A stretch of DNA of 64,000 nucleotides from Bathymodiolus brooksi (taxonomy: Eukaryota; Mollusca; Bivalvia; Mytilida; Modiolidae), in the NCBI GenBank assembly GCA_963680875.1, contig OY804578.1, positions 930,001-994,000 of the forward strand, given 5' to 3'. A program made the translations under genes and the position numbers. Positions 26,254 through 40,017 of this stretch are shown in pieces (position 1 is the first letter of the stretch; each line of letters starts with the position of its first letter). The notes under the pieces are model-generated. The model saw only the letters and a program-made list of their open reading frames with translations. It had not been told where the DNA came from and made no database searches.

Positions 26254-27896
26254 ACAAATGTTTCCCTTCATCTTTATGACACTCTTATACACTTTACTCC
26301 CTACCTCTATTGTTAGACACAAATATTTCCCTTCACCTTTACGACACTGTTATACCCCTAACTCCCTACCTATATTGTTAGACACAAATGTTTCCCTTCA
26401 CCTTTACGACACTGTTATATCCTTAACTCCCTACCTATATTGTTAGACACAAATGTTTTCTTTCACCTTTACGACACTTTTATACCCTTAACTCCCTACC
26501 TATATTGTTTTATATAATTAGACACAAATGTTTCCCTTCCCCTTTTCGACACTGTTATATCCTAACTACCTACATATATTGTTAAACACAAATGTTTCCT
26601 TTCACCTTTAGGACACAGTTATACCCCTAACTCCCTACCTATATTGTTGGACACAAATGTTTCCCTTCACCTTTACGACACTGTTATACCCTTAACTCCC
26701 TACCTATATTGTTATATATAATTAGACACAAATGTTTCCCTTCACCTTTTCGAAACTGTTATATCCTAAATCCCTACATATATTGTTAGACACAAATATT
26801 TCCTTTCACCTTTAGGACACAGTTATACCCCTAACTCCCTACCTATATTGTTAGACACAAATGTGTCCCTTCATCTTTACGACACTGTTATACCGCTAAC
26901 TCCCTACCTCTATTGTTAGACACAAATATTTCCCTTCACCTTTACGACACTGTTATACCCTTAACTCCCTACATATATTGTTAGACACAAATGATTCCCT
27001 TCACCTTTACGACACTGTTATACCCCTAACTCCCTACCTATATTGTTAGACACAAATGTTTCCCTTCACCTTTACGACACTGATATACCCCTTACTCCCT
27101 ACCTATATTGTTAATCACCAATGTTTCCCTTCACCTTCACGACACTGTTATACCCCTAACTCCCTACCTATATTGTTAGACACAAATGTTTCCCTTCACC
27201 TTTACGACATTGATATACCCCTAACTCCCTACCTATGTTGATAATCACAAATGTTTCCCTTCACCTTTACGACACTGTTATACCGCTAACTCCCTACCTA
27301 TATTGTTAGACACAAATGTTTCCCTTCATCTTTACGACACTGTTATTCCCCTAACTCCCTACCTATTTTGTTAGACACAAATGATTCCCTTCACCTTTAC
27401 GACACTGTTATACCCTAAACTCCCTACCTATATTGTTAGACACAAATATTTCCCTTCACCTTTACGACACGGTAATACCGCTAACTCCCTACCTGTATTG
27501 TTAGACACAAATGTTTCCCCTCACCTTTACGACACTGTTATACCGCTAACTCCCTACCTATATTGTTAGACACAAATATTTCCCTTCACCTTTACGACAC
27601 TGTTATACCCCTAACTCCCTACCTATATTGTTAGACACAAATGTTTCCCTTCACCTTTACGACACTGTTATACCGCTAACTCCCTACCTCTATTGTTAGT
27701 CAGAAATGTTTCCCTTCATCTTTACGACACTGTTATACCCCTAACTCCCTACCTATATTATTAGACACAAATGTTTCCCTTCACCTTTACGACACTGTTA
27801 TACCCCTAACTCCCTACCTCTATTGTTAGGCAGAAATGTTTTCCTTCATCTTTACGACACTGTTATAACCCTAACTCCCTACCTATATTGTTAGAC
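26254..27896 (+). repeat. HOR-B unit with two extra monomers (1643 bp)
   Basis: The length is 1513 plus 130. The extra pair is an ATCACCAATG monomer with TTCACCTTCACG, followed by a second GATATACC monomer (about 27117-27246). Private changes include GTTGATAATC near 27238 and CCTTACTCCC near 27090. Confidence 0.85.
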
Positions 27897-29474
27897 ACAA
27901 ATGTTTCCCTTCATCTTTATGACACTCTTATACACTTTACTCCCTACCTCTATTGTTAGACACAAATATTTCCCTTCACCTTTACGACACTGTTATACCC
28001 CTAACTCCCTACCTATATTGTTAGACACAAATGTTTCCCTTCACCTTTACGACACTGTTATATCCTTAACTCCCTACCTATATTGTTAGACACAAATGTT
28101 TTCCTTCACCTTTACGACACTTTTATACCCTTAACTCCCTACCTATATTGTTATATATAATTAGACACAAATGTTTCCCTTCACCTTTTCGACACTGTTA
28201 TATCCTAACTACCTACATATATTGTTAAACACAAATGTTTCCTTTCACCTTTAGGACACAGTTATACCCCTAACTCCCTACCTATATTGTTGGACACAAA
28301 TGTTTCCCTTCACCTTTACGACACTGTTATACCCTTAACTCCCTACCTATATTGTTATATATAATTAGACACAAATGTTTCCCTTCACCTTTTCGAAACT
28401 GTTATATCCTAAATCCCTACATATATTGTTAGACACAAATGTTTCCTTTCACCTTTAGGACACAGTTATACCCCTAACTCCATACCTATATTGTTAGACA
28501 CAAATGTGTCCCTTCATCTTTACGACACTGTTATACCGCTAACTCCCTACCTCTATTGTTAGACACAAATATTTCCCTTCACCTTTACGACAATGTTATA
28601 CCCTTAACTCCCTACATATATTGTTAGACACAAATGATTCCCTTCACCTTTACGACACTGTTATACCCCTAACTCCCTACCTATATTGTTAGACACAAAT
28701 GTTTCCCTTCACCTTTACGACACTGATATACCCCTAACTCCCTACCTATGTTGTTAATCACAAATGTTTCCCTTCACCTTTACGACACTGTTATACCGCT
28801 AACTCCCTACCTATATTGTTAGACACAAATGTTTCCCTTCATCTTTACGACACTGTTATTCCCCTAACTCCCTACCTATTTTGTTAGACACAAATGTTTC
28901 CCTTCACCTTTACGACACTGTTATACCCTAAACTCCCTACCTATATTGTTAGACACAAATATTTCCCTTCACCTTTACGACACGGTTATACCGCTAACTC
29001 CCTACCTGTATTGTTAGACACAAATGTTTCCCCTCACCTTTACGACACTGTTATACCGCTAACTCCCTACCTATATTGTTAGACACAAATATTTCCCTTC
29101 ACCTTTACGACACTGTTATACCCTTAACTCCCTACCTATATTGTTAGACACAAATGTTTCCCTTCACCTTTACGACACTGTTATACCGCTAACTCCCTAC
29201 CTCTATTGTTAGACAGAAATGTTTCCCTTCATCTTTACGACACTGTTATACCCCTAACTCCCTACCTATATTATTAGACACAAATGTTTCCCTTCACCTT
29301 TACGACACTGTTATACCCCTAACTCCCTACCTATAATGTTAGACACAAATGTTTCCCTTCACCTTTACGACACTGTTATACCGCTAACTCCCTACCTCTA
29401 TTGTTAGGCAGAAATGTTTCCCTTCATCTTTACGACACTGTTATAACCCTAACTCCCTACCTATATTGTTAGAC
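27897..29474 (+). repeat. HOR-B unit, 24 monomers (1578 bp)
   Basis: Complete 24-monomer unit. The additional monomer compared with the 1513-bp form is the TATAATG/CCGCT pair before GGCAG. Confidence 0.88.
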
Positions 29475-30987
29475 ACAAATGTTTCCCTTCATCTTTATGA
29501 CACTCTTATACACTTTACTCCCTACCTCTATTGTTAGACACAAATATTTCCCTTCACCTTTACGACACTGTTATACCTCTAACTCCCTACCTATATTGTT
29601 AGACACAAATGTTTCCCTTCACCTTTATGACACTGTTATATCCTTAACTCCCTACCTATATTGTTAGACACAAATGTTTTCCTTCACCTTTACGACACTG
29701 TTATACCCTTAACTCCCTACCTATATTGTTATATATAATTAGACACAAATGTTTCCCTTCACCTTTTCGACACTGTTATATCCTAACTACCTACATATAT
29801 TGTTAGACACAAATGTTTCCTTTCACCTTTAGGACACAGATATACCCCTAACTCCCTACCTATATTGTTGGACACAAATGTTTCCCTTCACCTTTACCAC
29901 ACTGTTATACCCTTAACTCCCTACCTATATTGTTATATATAATTAGACACAAATGTTTCCCTTCACCTTTTCGACACTGTTATATCCTAAATCCCTACAT
30001 ATATTGTTAGACACAAATGTTTCCTTTCACCTTTAGGACACAGTTATACCCCTAACTCCCTACCTATATTGTTAGACACAAATGTGTCCCTTCATCTTTA
30101 CGACACTCTTATACCGCTAACTCCCTACCTCTATTGTTAGACACAAATATTTCCCTTCACCTTTACGACACTGTTATACCCTTAACTCCCTACATATATT
30201 GTTAGACACAAATGATTCCCTTCACCTTTACGACACTGTTATACCCCTAACTCCCTACCTATATTGTTAGACACAAATGTTTCCCTTCACCTTTACGACA
30301 CTGATATACCCCTAACTCCCTACCTATATTGTTAATCACCAATGTTTCCCTTCACCTTCACGACACTGTTATACCCCTAACTCCCTTCCTATATTGTTAG
30401 ACACAAATGTTTCCCTTCACCTTTACGACACTGATATACCCCTAACTCCCTACCTATGTTGTTAATCACAAATGTTTCCCTTCACCTTTACGACACTGTT
30501 ATACCGCTAACTCCCTACCTATATTGTTAGACACAAATGTTTCCCTTCATCTTTACGACACTGTTATTCCCCTAACTCCCTACCTATTTTGTTAGACACA
30601 AATGTTTCCCTTCACCTTTACGACACTATTATACCCTAAACTCCCTACCTATATTGTTAGACACAAATATTTCCCTTCACCTTTACGACACGGTTAAACC
30701 GCTAACTCCCTACCTGCATTGTTAGACACAAATGTTTCCCCTCACCTTTACGACACTGTTATACCGCTAACTCCCTACCTATATTGTTAGACACAAATAT
30801 TTCCCTTCACCTTTACGACACTGTTATACCCCTAACTCCCTACCTATATTGTTAGACACAAATGTTTCCCTTCACCTTTACGACACTGTTATACCGCTAA
30901 CTCCCTACCTCTATTGTTAGTCAGAAATGTTTCCCTTCATCTTTACGACACTGTTATACCCCTAACTCCCTACCTATATTATTAGAC
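29475..30987 (+). repeat. HOR-B unit with substituted end (1513 bp)
   Basis: It runs in HOR-B order from TACACTTTACTCC to the CAGAAATG monomer and includes the extra ATCACCAATG and GATATACC monomers. It stops before the last two HOR-B monomers, where it jumps backwards into the scrambled stretch. Confidence 0.82.
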
Positions 30988-32433
30988 ACAAATGTTTCCC
31001 TTCACCTTTTCGAAACTGTTATATCCTAAATCCCTACATATATTGTTAGACACAAATGTTTCCCCTCACCTTTACGACACTGTTATACCGCTAACTCCCT
31101 ACCTATATTGTTAGACACAAATATTTCCCTTCACCTTTACGACACTGTTATACCCCTAACTCCCTACCTATATTGTTAGACACAAATGTTTCCCTTCACC
31201 TTTACGACACTGTTATATCCTTAACTCCCTACCTATATTGTTAGACACAAATGTTTTCCTTCACCTTTACGACACTTTTATACCCTTAACTCCCTACCTA
31301 TATTGTTATATATAATTAGACACAAATGTTTCCCTTCACCTTTTCGACACTGTTATATCCTAACTACCTACATATATTGTTAAACACAAATGTTTCCTTT
31401 CACCTTTAGGACACAGTTATACCCCTAACTCCCTACCTATATTGTTGGACACAAATGTTTCCCTTCACCTTTACGACACTGTTATACCCTTAACTCCCTA
31501 CCTATATTGTTATATATAATTAGACACAAATGTTTCCCTTCACCTTTTCGAAACTGTTATATCCTAAATCCCTACCTATATTGTTAGACACAAATGTTTC
31601 CCTTCACCTTTACGACACTGTTATACCGCTAACTCCCTACCTCTATTGTTAGTCAGAAATGTTTCCCTTCATCTTTACGACACTGTTATACCCCTAACTC
31701 CCTACCTATATTATTAGACACAAATGTTTCCCTTCACCTTTTCGAAACTGTTATATCCTAAATCCCTACATATATTGTTAGACACAAATGTTTCCTTTCA
31801 CCTTTAGGACACAGTTATACCCCTAACTCCATACCTATATTGTTAGACACAAATGTGTCCCTTCATCTTTACGACACTGTTATACCGCTAACTCCCTACC
31901 TCTATTGTTAGACACAAATATTTCCCTTCACCTTTACGACACTGTTATACCCTTAACTCCATACATATATTGTTAGACACAAATGATTCCCTTCACCTTT
32001 ACGACACTGTTATACCCCTAACTCCCTACCTCTATTGTTAGACACAAATATTTCCCTTCACCTTTACGACACTGTTATACCCTTAACTCCCTACATATAT
32101 TGTTAGACACAAATGATTCCCTTCATCTTAATGACACTGTTATACCCCTAACTCCCTACATATATTGTTAATCACCAATGTTTCCCTTCACCTTCACGAC
32201 ACTGTTATACCCCTAACTCCCTACCTATATTGTTAGACACAAATGTTTCCCTTCACCTTTACGACACTGATATACCCCTAACTCCCTACCTATGTTGTTA
32301 ATCACAAATGTTTCCCTTCACCTTTACGACACTGTTATACCGCTAACTCCCTACCTATATTGTTAGACACAAATGTTTCCCTTCATCTTTACGACACTGT
32401 TATTCCCCTAACTCCCTACCTATTTTGTTAGAC
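30988..32433 (+). repeat. Scrambled HOR-B stretch
   Basis: Monomers follow out of order. A TTTTCGAAACTG monomer (normally the eighth) is followed by CCCCTCACC (eighteenth), then TTATATCCTT, GTTTTCC, 75 bp and the usual run, another TTTTCGAAACTG that leads directly to CCGCT, and so on. The pair AATATTTCCC plus AATGATTCCC occurs twice in a row (31914-32043 and 32044-32173). Every jump is at a monomer boundary in register. Confidence 0.8.
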
Positions 32434-33686
32434 ACAAATGTTTCCCTTCACCTTTACGACACTGTTATACCCTAAACTCCCTACCTATATTGTTAGACAC
32501 AAATATTTCCCTTCACCTTTACGACACGGTTATACCGCTAACTCCCTACCTGTATTGTTAGACACAAATGTTTCCCCTCACCTTTACGACACTGTTATAC
32601 CGCTAACTCCCTACCTATATTGTTAGACACAAATATTTCCCTTCACCTTTACGACACTGTTATACCCCTAACTCCCTACCTATATTGTTAGACACAAATG
32701 TTTCCCTTCACCTTTACGACACTGTTATATCCTTAACTCCCTACCTATATTGTTAGACACAAATGTTTTCCTTCACCTTTACGACACTTTTATACCCTTA
32801 ACTCCCTACCTATATTGTTATATATAATTAGACACAAATGTTTCCCTTCACCTTTTCGACACTGTTATATCCTAACTACCTACATATATTGTTAAACACA
32901 AATGTTTCCTTTCACCTTTAGGACACAGTTATACCCCTAACTCCCTACCTATATTGTTGGACACAAATGTTTCCCTTCACCTTTACGACACTGTTATACC
33001 CTTAACTCCCTACCTATATTGTTATATATAATTAGACACAAATGTTTCCCTTCACATTTTCGAAACTGTTATATCCTAAATCCCTACATATATTGTTAGA
33101 CACAAATGTTTCCTTTCACCTTTAGGACACAGTTATACCCCTAACTCCATACCTATATTGTTAGACACAAATGTGTCCCTTCATCTTTACGACACTGTTA
33201 TACCGCTAACTCCCTACCTCTATTGTTAGACACAAATATTTCCCTTCACCTTTACGACACTGTTATACCCTTAACTCCCTACATATATTGTTAGACACAA
33301 ATGATTCCCTTCACCTTTACGACACTGTTATACCCCTAACTCCCTACCTATATTGTTAGACACAAATGTTTCCCTTCATCTTAATGACACTGTTATACCC
33401 CTAACTCCCTACCTATATTGTTAATCACCAATGTTTCCCTTCACCTTCACGACACTGTTATACCCCTAACTCCCTACCTATATTGTTAGACACAAATGTT
33501 TCCCTTCACCTTTACGACACTGATATACCCCTAACTCCCTACCTATGTTGTTAATCACAAATGTTTCCCTTCACCTTTACGACACTGTTATACCGCTAAC
33601 TCCCTACCTATATTGTTAGACACAAATGTTTCCCTTCATCTTTACGACACCGTTATTCCCCTAACTCCCTACCTATTTTGTTAGAC
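32434..33686 (+). repeat. Shortened HOR-B unit (19 monomers, 1253 bp)
   Basis: Delimited by CCCTAAACTCC monomers. It contains both 75-bp monomers but lacks the block from CCGCT/CAGAAATG to TACACTTTACTCC. It introduces CATCTTAATGAC and GACACCGTTATTCC (near 33647). Confidence 0.83.
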
Positions 33687-34401
33687 ACAAATGTTTCCCT
33701 TCACCTTTACGACACTGTTATACCCTAAACTCCCTACCTATATTGTTAGACACAAATATTTCCCTTCACCTTTACGACACGGTTATACCGCTAACTCCCT
33801 ACCTGTATTGTTAGACACAAATGTTTCCCCTCACCTTTACGACACTGTTATACCGCTAACTCCCTACCTATATTGTTAGACACAAATATTTCCCTTCACC
33901 TTTACGACACTGTTATACCCCTAACTCCCTACCTATATTGTTAGACACAAATGTTTCCCTTCACCTTTACGACACTGTTATACCCTTAACTCCCTACATA
34001 TATTGTTAGACACAAATGATTCCCTTCACCTTTACGACACTGTTATACCCCTAACTCCCTACCTATATTGTTAGACACAAATGTTTCCCTTCATCTTAAT
34101 GACACTGTTATACCCCTAACTCCCTACCTATATTGTTAATCACCAATGTTTCCCTTCACCTTCACGACACTGTTATACCCCTAACTCCCTACCTATATTG
34201 TTAGACACAAATGTTTCCCTTCACCTTTACGACACTGATATACCCCTAACTCCCTACCTATGTTGTTAATCACAAATGTTTCCCTTCACCTTTACGACAC
34301 TGTTATACCGCTAACTCCCTACCTATATTGTTAGACACAAATGTTTCCCTTCATCTTTACGACACCGTTATTCCCCTAACTCCCTACCTATTTTGTTAGA
34401 C
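33687..34401 (+). repeat. Eleven-monomer tandem duplication (715 bp)
   Basis: From CCCTAAACTCC to the next CCCTAAACTCC there are exactly 11x65 bp. Sequence 33297-34011 repeats at 34012-34726 in part, including the private GACACCGTTATTCC. That base change is therefore older than the duplication. Confidence 0.87.
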
Positions 34402-34986
34402 ACAAATGTTTCCCTTCACCTTTACGACACTGTTATACCCTAAACTCCCTACCTATATTGTTAGACACAAATATTTCCCTTCACCTTTACGACACGGTTA
34501 TACCGCTAACTCCCTACCTGTATTGTTAGACACAAATGTTTCCCCTCACCTTTACGACACTGTTATACCGCTAACTCCCTACCTATATTGTTAGACACAA
34601 ATATTTCCCTTCACCTTTACGACACTGTTATACCCCTAACTCCCTACCTATATTGTTAGACACAAATGTTTCCCTTCACCTTTACGACACTGTTATACCG
34701 CTAACTCCCTACCTCTATTGTTAGACAGAAATGTTTCCCTTCATCTTTACGACACTGTTATACCCCTAACTCCCTACCTATATTATTAGACACAAATGTT
34801 TCCCTTCACCTTTACGACACTGTTATACCCCTAACTCCCTACCTATAATGTTAGACACAAATGTTTCCCTTCACCTTTACGACACTGTTATACCGCTAAC
34901 TCCCTACCTCTATTGTTAGGCAGAAATGTTTCCCTTCATCTTTACGACACTGTTATAACCCTAACTCCCTACCTATATTGTTAGAC
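34402..34986 (+). repeat. HOR-B nine-monomer run (585 bp)
   Basis: The segment CCCTAAACTCC through TAACCCTAAC in normal HOR-B order, including the ACCTATAATG monomer. Confidence 0.85.
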
Positions 34987-35636
34987 ACAAATGTTTCCCT
35001 TCATCTTTATGACACTCTTATACACTTTACTCCCTACCTCTATTGTTAGACACAAATATTTCCCTTCACCTTTACGACACTGTTATACCTCTAACTCCCT
35101 ACCTATATTGTTAGACACAAATGTTTCCCTTCACCTTTACGACACTGTTATACCGCTAACTCCCTACCTGTATTGTTAGACACAAATGTTTCCCCTCACC
35201 TTTACGACACTGTTATACCGCTAACTCCCTACCTATATTGTTAGACACAAATATTTCCCTTCACCTTTACGACACTGTTATACCCCTAACTCCCTACCTA
35301 TATTGTTAGACACAAATGTTTCCCTTCACCTTTACGACACTGTTATACCGCTAACTCCCTACCTCTATTGTTAGACAGAAATGTTTCCCTTCATCTTTAC
35401 GACACTGTTATACCCCTAACTCCCTACCTATATTATTAGACACAAATGTTTCCCTTCACCTTTACGACACTGTTATACCCCTAACTCCCTACCTATAATG
35501 TTAGACACAAATGTTTCCCTTCACCTTTACGACACTGTTATACCGCTAACTCCCTACCTCTATTGTTAGGCAGAAATGTTTCCCTTCATCTTTACGACAC
35601 TGTTATAACCCTAACTCCCTACCTATATTGTTAGAC
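34987..35636 (+). repeat. Ten-monomer partial unit (650 bp)
   Basis: After TACACTTTACTCC and AATATTTCCC it skips directly to ACCTGTATTG and CCCCTCACC, so the whole middle of HOR-B including both 75-bp monomers is missing. Exactly 10x65 bp. Confidence 0.85.
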
Positions 35637-36945
35637 ACAAATGTTTCCCTTCATCTTTATGACACTCTTATACACTTTACTCCCTACCTCTATTGTTAGA
35701 CACAAATATTTCCCTTCACCTTTACGACACTGTTATACCTCTAACTCCCTACCTATATTGTTAGACACAAATGTTTCCCTTCACCTTTACGACACTGTTA
35801 TATCCTTAACTCCCTACCTATATTGTTAGACACAAATGTTTTCCTTCACCTTTACGACACTGTTATACCCTTAACTCCCTACCTATATTGTTATATATAA
35901 TTAGACACAAATGTTTCCCTTCACCTTTTCGACACTGTTATATCCTAACTACCTACATATATTGTTAGACACAAATGTTTCCTTTCACCTTTACGACACT
36001 GTTATACCCCTAACTCCCTACCTATATTGTTAGACACAAATGTTTCCCTTCATCTTAATGACACTGTTATACCCCTAACTCCCTACCTATATTGTTAATC
36101 ACCAATGTTTCCCTTCACCTTCACGACACTGTTATACCCCTAACTCCCTACCTATATTGTTAGACACAAATGTTTCCCTTCACCTTTACGACACTGATAT
36201 ACCCCTAACTCCCTACCTATGTTGTTAATCACAAATGTTTCCCTTCACCTTTACGACACTGTTATACCGCTAACTCCCTACCTATATTGTTAGACACAAA
36301 TGTTTCCCTTCATCTTTACGACACCGTTATTCCCCTAACTCCCTACCTATTTTGTTAGACACAAATGTTTCCCTTCACCTTTACGACACTGTTATACCCT
36401 AAACTCCCTACCTATATTGTTAGACACAAATATTTCCCTTCACCTTTACGACACGGTTATACCGCTAACTCCCTACCTGTATTGTTAGACACAAATGTTT
36501 CCCCTCACCTTTACGACACTGTTATACCGCTAACTCCCTACCTATATTGTTAGACACAAATATTTCCCTTCACCTTTACGACACTGTTATACCCCTAACT
36601 CCCTACCTATATTGTTAGACACAAATGTTTCCCTTCACCTTTACGACACTGTTATACCGCTAACTCCCTACCTCTATTGTTAGACAGAAATGTTTCCCTT
36701 CATCTTTACGACACTGTTATACCCCTAACTCCCTACCTATATTATTAGACACAAATGTTTCCCTTCACCTTTACGACACTGTTATACCCCTAACTCCCTA
36801 CCTATAATGTTAGACACAAATGTTTCCCTTCACCTTTACGACACTGTTATACCGCTAACTCCCTACCTCTATTGTTAGGCAGAAATGTTTCCCTTCATCT
36901 TTACGACACTGTTATAACCCTAACTCCCTACCTATATTGTTAGAC
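35637..36945 (+). repeat. Contracted HOR-B unit (20 monomers, 1309 bp)
   Basis: It has only one 75-bp monomer. The TTTCCTTTC monomer at 35971 is a hybrid: its right part (TTTACGACACTG, CCCCTAAC) belongs to the GATTCCC monomer, so four to five monomers were removed within it. 34402-35246 and 36361-37205 are repeated at an offset of 1959 bp. Confidence 0.83.
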
Positions 36946-37725
36946 ACAAATGTTTCCCTTCATCTTTATGACACTCTTATACACTTTACTCCCTACCTCT
37001 ATTGTTAGACACAAATATTTCCCTTCACCTTTACGACACTGTTATACCTCTAACTCCCTACCTATATTGTTAGACACAAATGTTTCCCTTCACCTTTACG
37101 ACACTGTTATACCGCTAACTCCCTACCTGTATTGTTAGACACAAATGTTTCCCCTCACCTTTACGACACTGTTATACCGCTAACTCCCTACCTATATTGT
37201 TAGACACAAATATTTCCCTTCACCTTTACGACACTGTTATACCCCTAACTCCCTACCTATATTATTAGACACAAATGTTTCCCTTCACCTTTACGACACT
37301 GTTATACCCCTAACTCCCTACCTATATTGTTAGACACAAATGTTTCCCTTCACCTTTACGACACTGTTATACCGCTAACTCCCTACCTGTATTGTTAGAC
37401 ACAAATGTTTCCCCTCACCTTTACGACACTGTTATACCGCTAACTCCCTACCTCTATTGTTAGACAGAAATGTTTCCCTTCATCTTTACGACACTGTTAT
37501 ACCCCTAACTCCCTACCTATATTATTAGACACAAATGTTTCCCTTCACCTTTACGACACTGTTATACCCCTAACTCCCTACCTATAATGTTAGACACAAA
37601 TGTTTCCCTTCACCTTTACGACACTGTTATACCGCTAACTCCCTACCTCTATTGTTAGGCAGAAATGTTTCCCTTCATCTTTACGACACTGTTATAACCC
37701 TAACTCCCTACCTATATTGTTAGAC
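36946..37725 (+). repeat. Twelve-monomer partial unit (780 bp)
   Basis: Like 34987-35636 with two more monomers. The pair ACCTGTATTG and CCCCTCACC appears twice (37076-37205 and 37336-37465). Confidence 0.85.
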
Positions 37726-39303
37726 ACAAATGTTTCCCTTCATCTTTATGACACTCTTATATACTTTACTCCCTACCTCTATTGTTAGACACAAATATTT
37801 CCCTTCACCTTTACGACACTGTTATACCTCTAACTCCCTACCTATATTGTTAGACACAAATGTTTCCCTTCACCTTTACGACACTGTTATATCCTTAACT
37901 CCCTACCTATATTGTTAGACACAAATGTTTTCCTTCACCTTTACGACACTGTTATACCCTTAACTCCCTACCTATATTGTTATATATAATTAGACACAAA
38001 TGTTTCCCTTCACCTTTTCGACACTGTTATATCCTAACTACCTACATATATTGTTAGACACAAATGTTTCCTTTCACCTTTAGGACACAGATATACCCCT
38101 AACTCCCTACCTATATTGTTGGACACAAATGTTTCCCTTCACCTTTACGACACTGTTATACCCTTAACTCCCTACCTATATTGTTATATATAATTAGACA
38201 CAAATGTTTCCCTTCACCTTTTCGACACTGTTATATCCTAAATCCCTACATATATTGTTAGACACAAATGTTTCCTTTCACCTTTAGGACACAGTTATAC
38301 CCCTAACTTCCTACCTATATTGTTAGACACAAATGTGTCCCTTCATCTTTACGACACTGTTATACCGCTAACTCCCTACCTCTATTGTTAGACACAAATA
38401 TTTCCCTTCACCTTTACGACACTGTTATACCCTTAACTCCCTACATATATTGTTAGACACAAATGATTCCCTTCACCTTTACGACACTGTTATACCCCTA
38501 ACTCCATACCTATATTGTTAGACACAAATGTTTCCCTTCACCTTTACGACACTGATATACCCCTAACTCCCAACCTATATTGTTAATCACCAATGTTTCG
38601 CTTCACCTTCACGACACTGTTATACCCCTAACTCCCTACCTATATTGTTAGACACAAATGTTTCCCTTCACCTTTACGACACTGATATACCCCTAACTCC
38701 CTACCTATGTTGTTAATCACAAATGTTTCCCTTCACCTTTACGACACTGTTATACCGCTAACTCCCTACCTATATTGTTAGACACAAATGTTTCCCTTCA
38801 TCTTTACGACACTGTTATTCCCCTAACTCCCTACCTATTTTGTTAGACACAAATGTTTCCCTTCACCTTTACGACACTGCTATACCCTAAACTCCCTACC
38901 TATATTGTTAGACACATATATTTCCCTTCACCTTTACGACACGGTTAAACCGCTAACTCCCTACCTGTATTGTTAGACACAAATGTTTCCCCTCACCTTT
39001 ACGACACTGTTATACCGCTAACTCCCTACCTATATTGTTAGACACAAATATTTCCCTTCACCTTTACGACACTGTTATACCCCTAACTCCCTACCTATAT
39101 TGTTAGACACAAATGTTTCCCTTCACCTTTACGACACTGTTATACCCCTAACTCCCTACCTATATTGTTAGACACAAATGTTTCCCTTCACCTTTACGAC
39201 ACTGTTATACCCCTAACTCCCTACCTCTATTGTTAGTCAGAAATGTTTCCCTTCATCTTTACGACACTGTTATACCCCTAACTCCCTACCTATATTATTA
39301 GAC
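37726..39303 (+). repeat. HOR-B unit, 1578 bp, altered end
   Basis: Starts with TATACTTTACTCC (one base different from the usual ACACTTTACTCC) and runs through the complete middle, including ATCACCAATG with a private TTTCGCTTC near 38595. It ends at the CAGAAATG monomer and is followed by a backward jump, as at 30988. Confidence 0.82.
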
Positions 39304-40017
39304 ACAAATGTTTCCCTTCACCTTTTCGAAACTGTTATATCCTAAATCCCTACATATATTGTTAGACACAAATGTTTCCTTTCACCTTTAGGACACAGTT
39401 ATACCCCTAACTCCATACCTATATTGTTAGACACAAATGTGTCCCTTCATCTTTACGACACTGTTATACCGCTAACTCCCTACCTCTATTGTTAGACACA
39501 AATATTTCCCTTCACCTTTACGACACTGTTATACCCTTAACTCCCTACATATATTGTTAGACACAAATGATTCCCTTCACCTTTACGACACTGTTATACC
39601 CCTAACTCCCTACCTCTATTGTTAGACACAAATATTTCCCTTCACCTTTACGACACTGTTATACCCTTAACTCCCTACATATATTGTTAGACACAAATGA
39701 TTTCCTTCATCTTAATGACACTGTTATACCCCTAACTCCCTACCTATATTGTTAATCACCAATGTTTCCCTTCACCTTCACGACACTGTTATACCCCTAA
39801 CTCCCTACCTATATTGTTAGACACAAATGTTTCCCTTCACCTTTACGACACTGATATACCCCTAACTCCATACCTATGTTGTTAATCACAAATGTTTCCC
39901 TTCACCTTTACGACACTGTTATACCGCTAACTCCCTACCTATATTGTTAGACACAAATGTTTCCCTTCATCTTTACGACACTGTTATTCCCCTAACTCCC
40001 TACCTATTTTGTTAGAC
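39304..40017 (+). repeat. Out-of-order HOR-B stretch (714 bp)
   Basis: It begins with TTTTCGAAACTG directly after CAGAAATG and contains a doubled AATATTTCCC plus AATGATTCCC pair. The order equals that of 31720-32433, so the scrambled arrangement itself has been copied. Confidence 0.82.
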
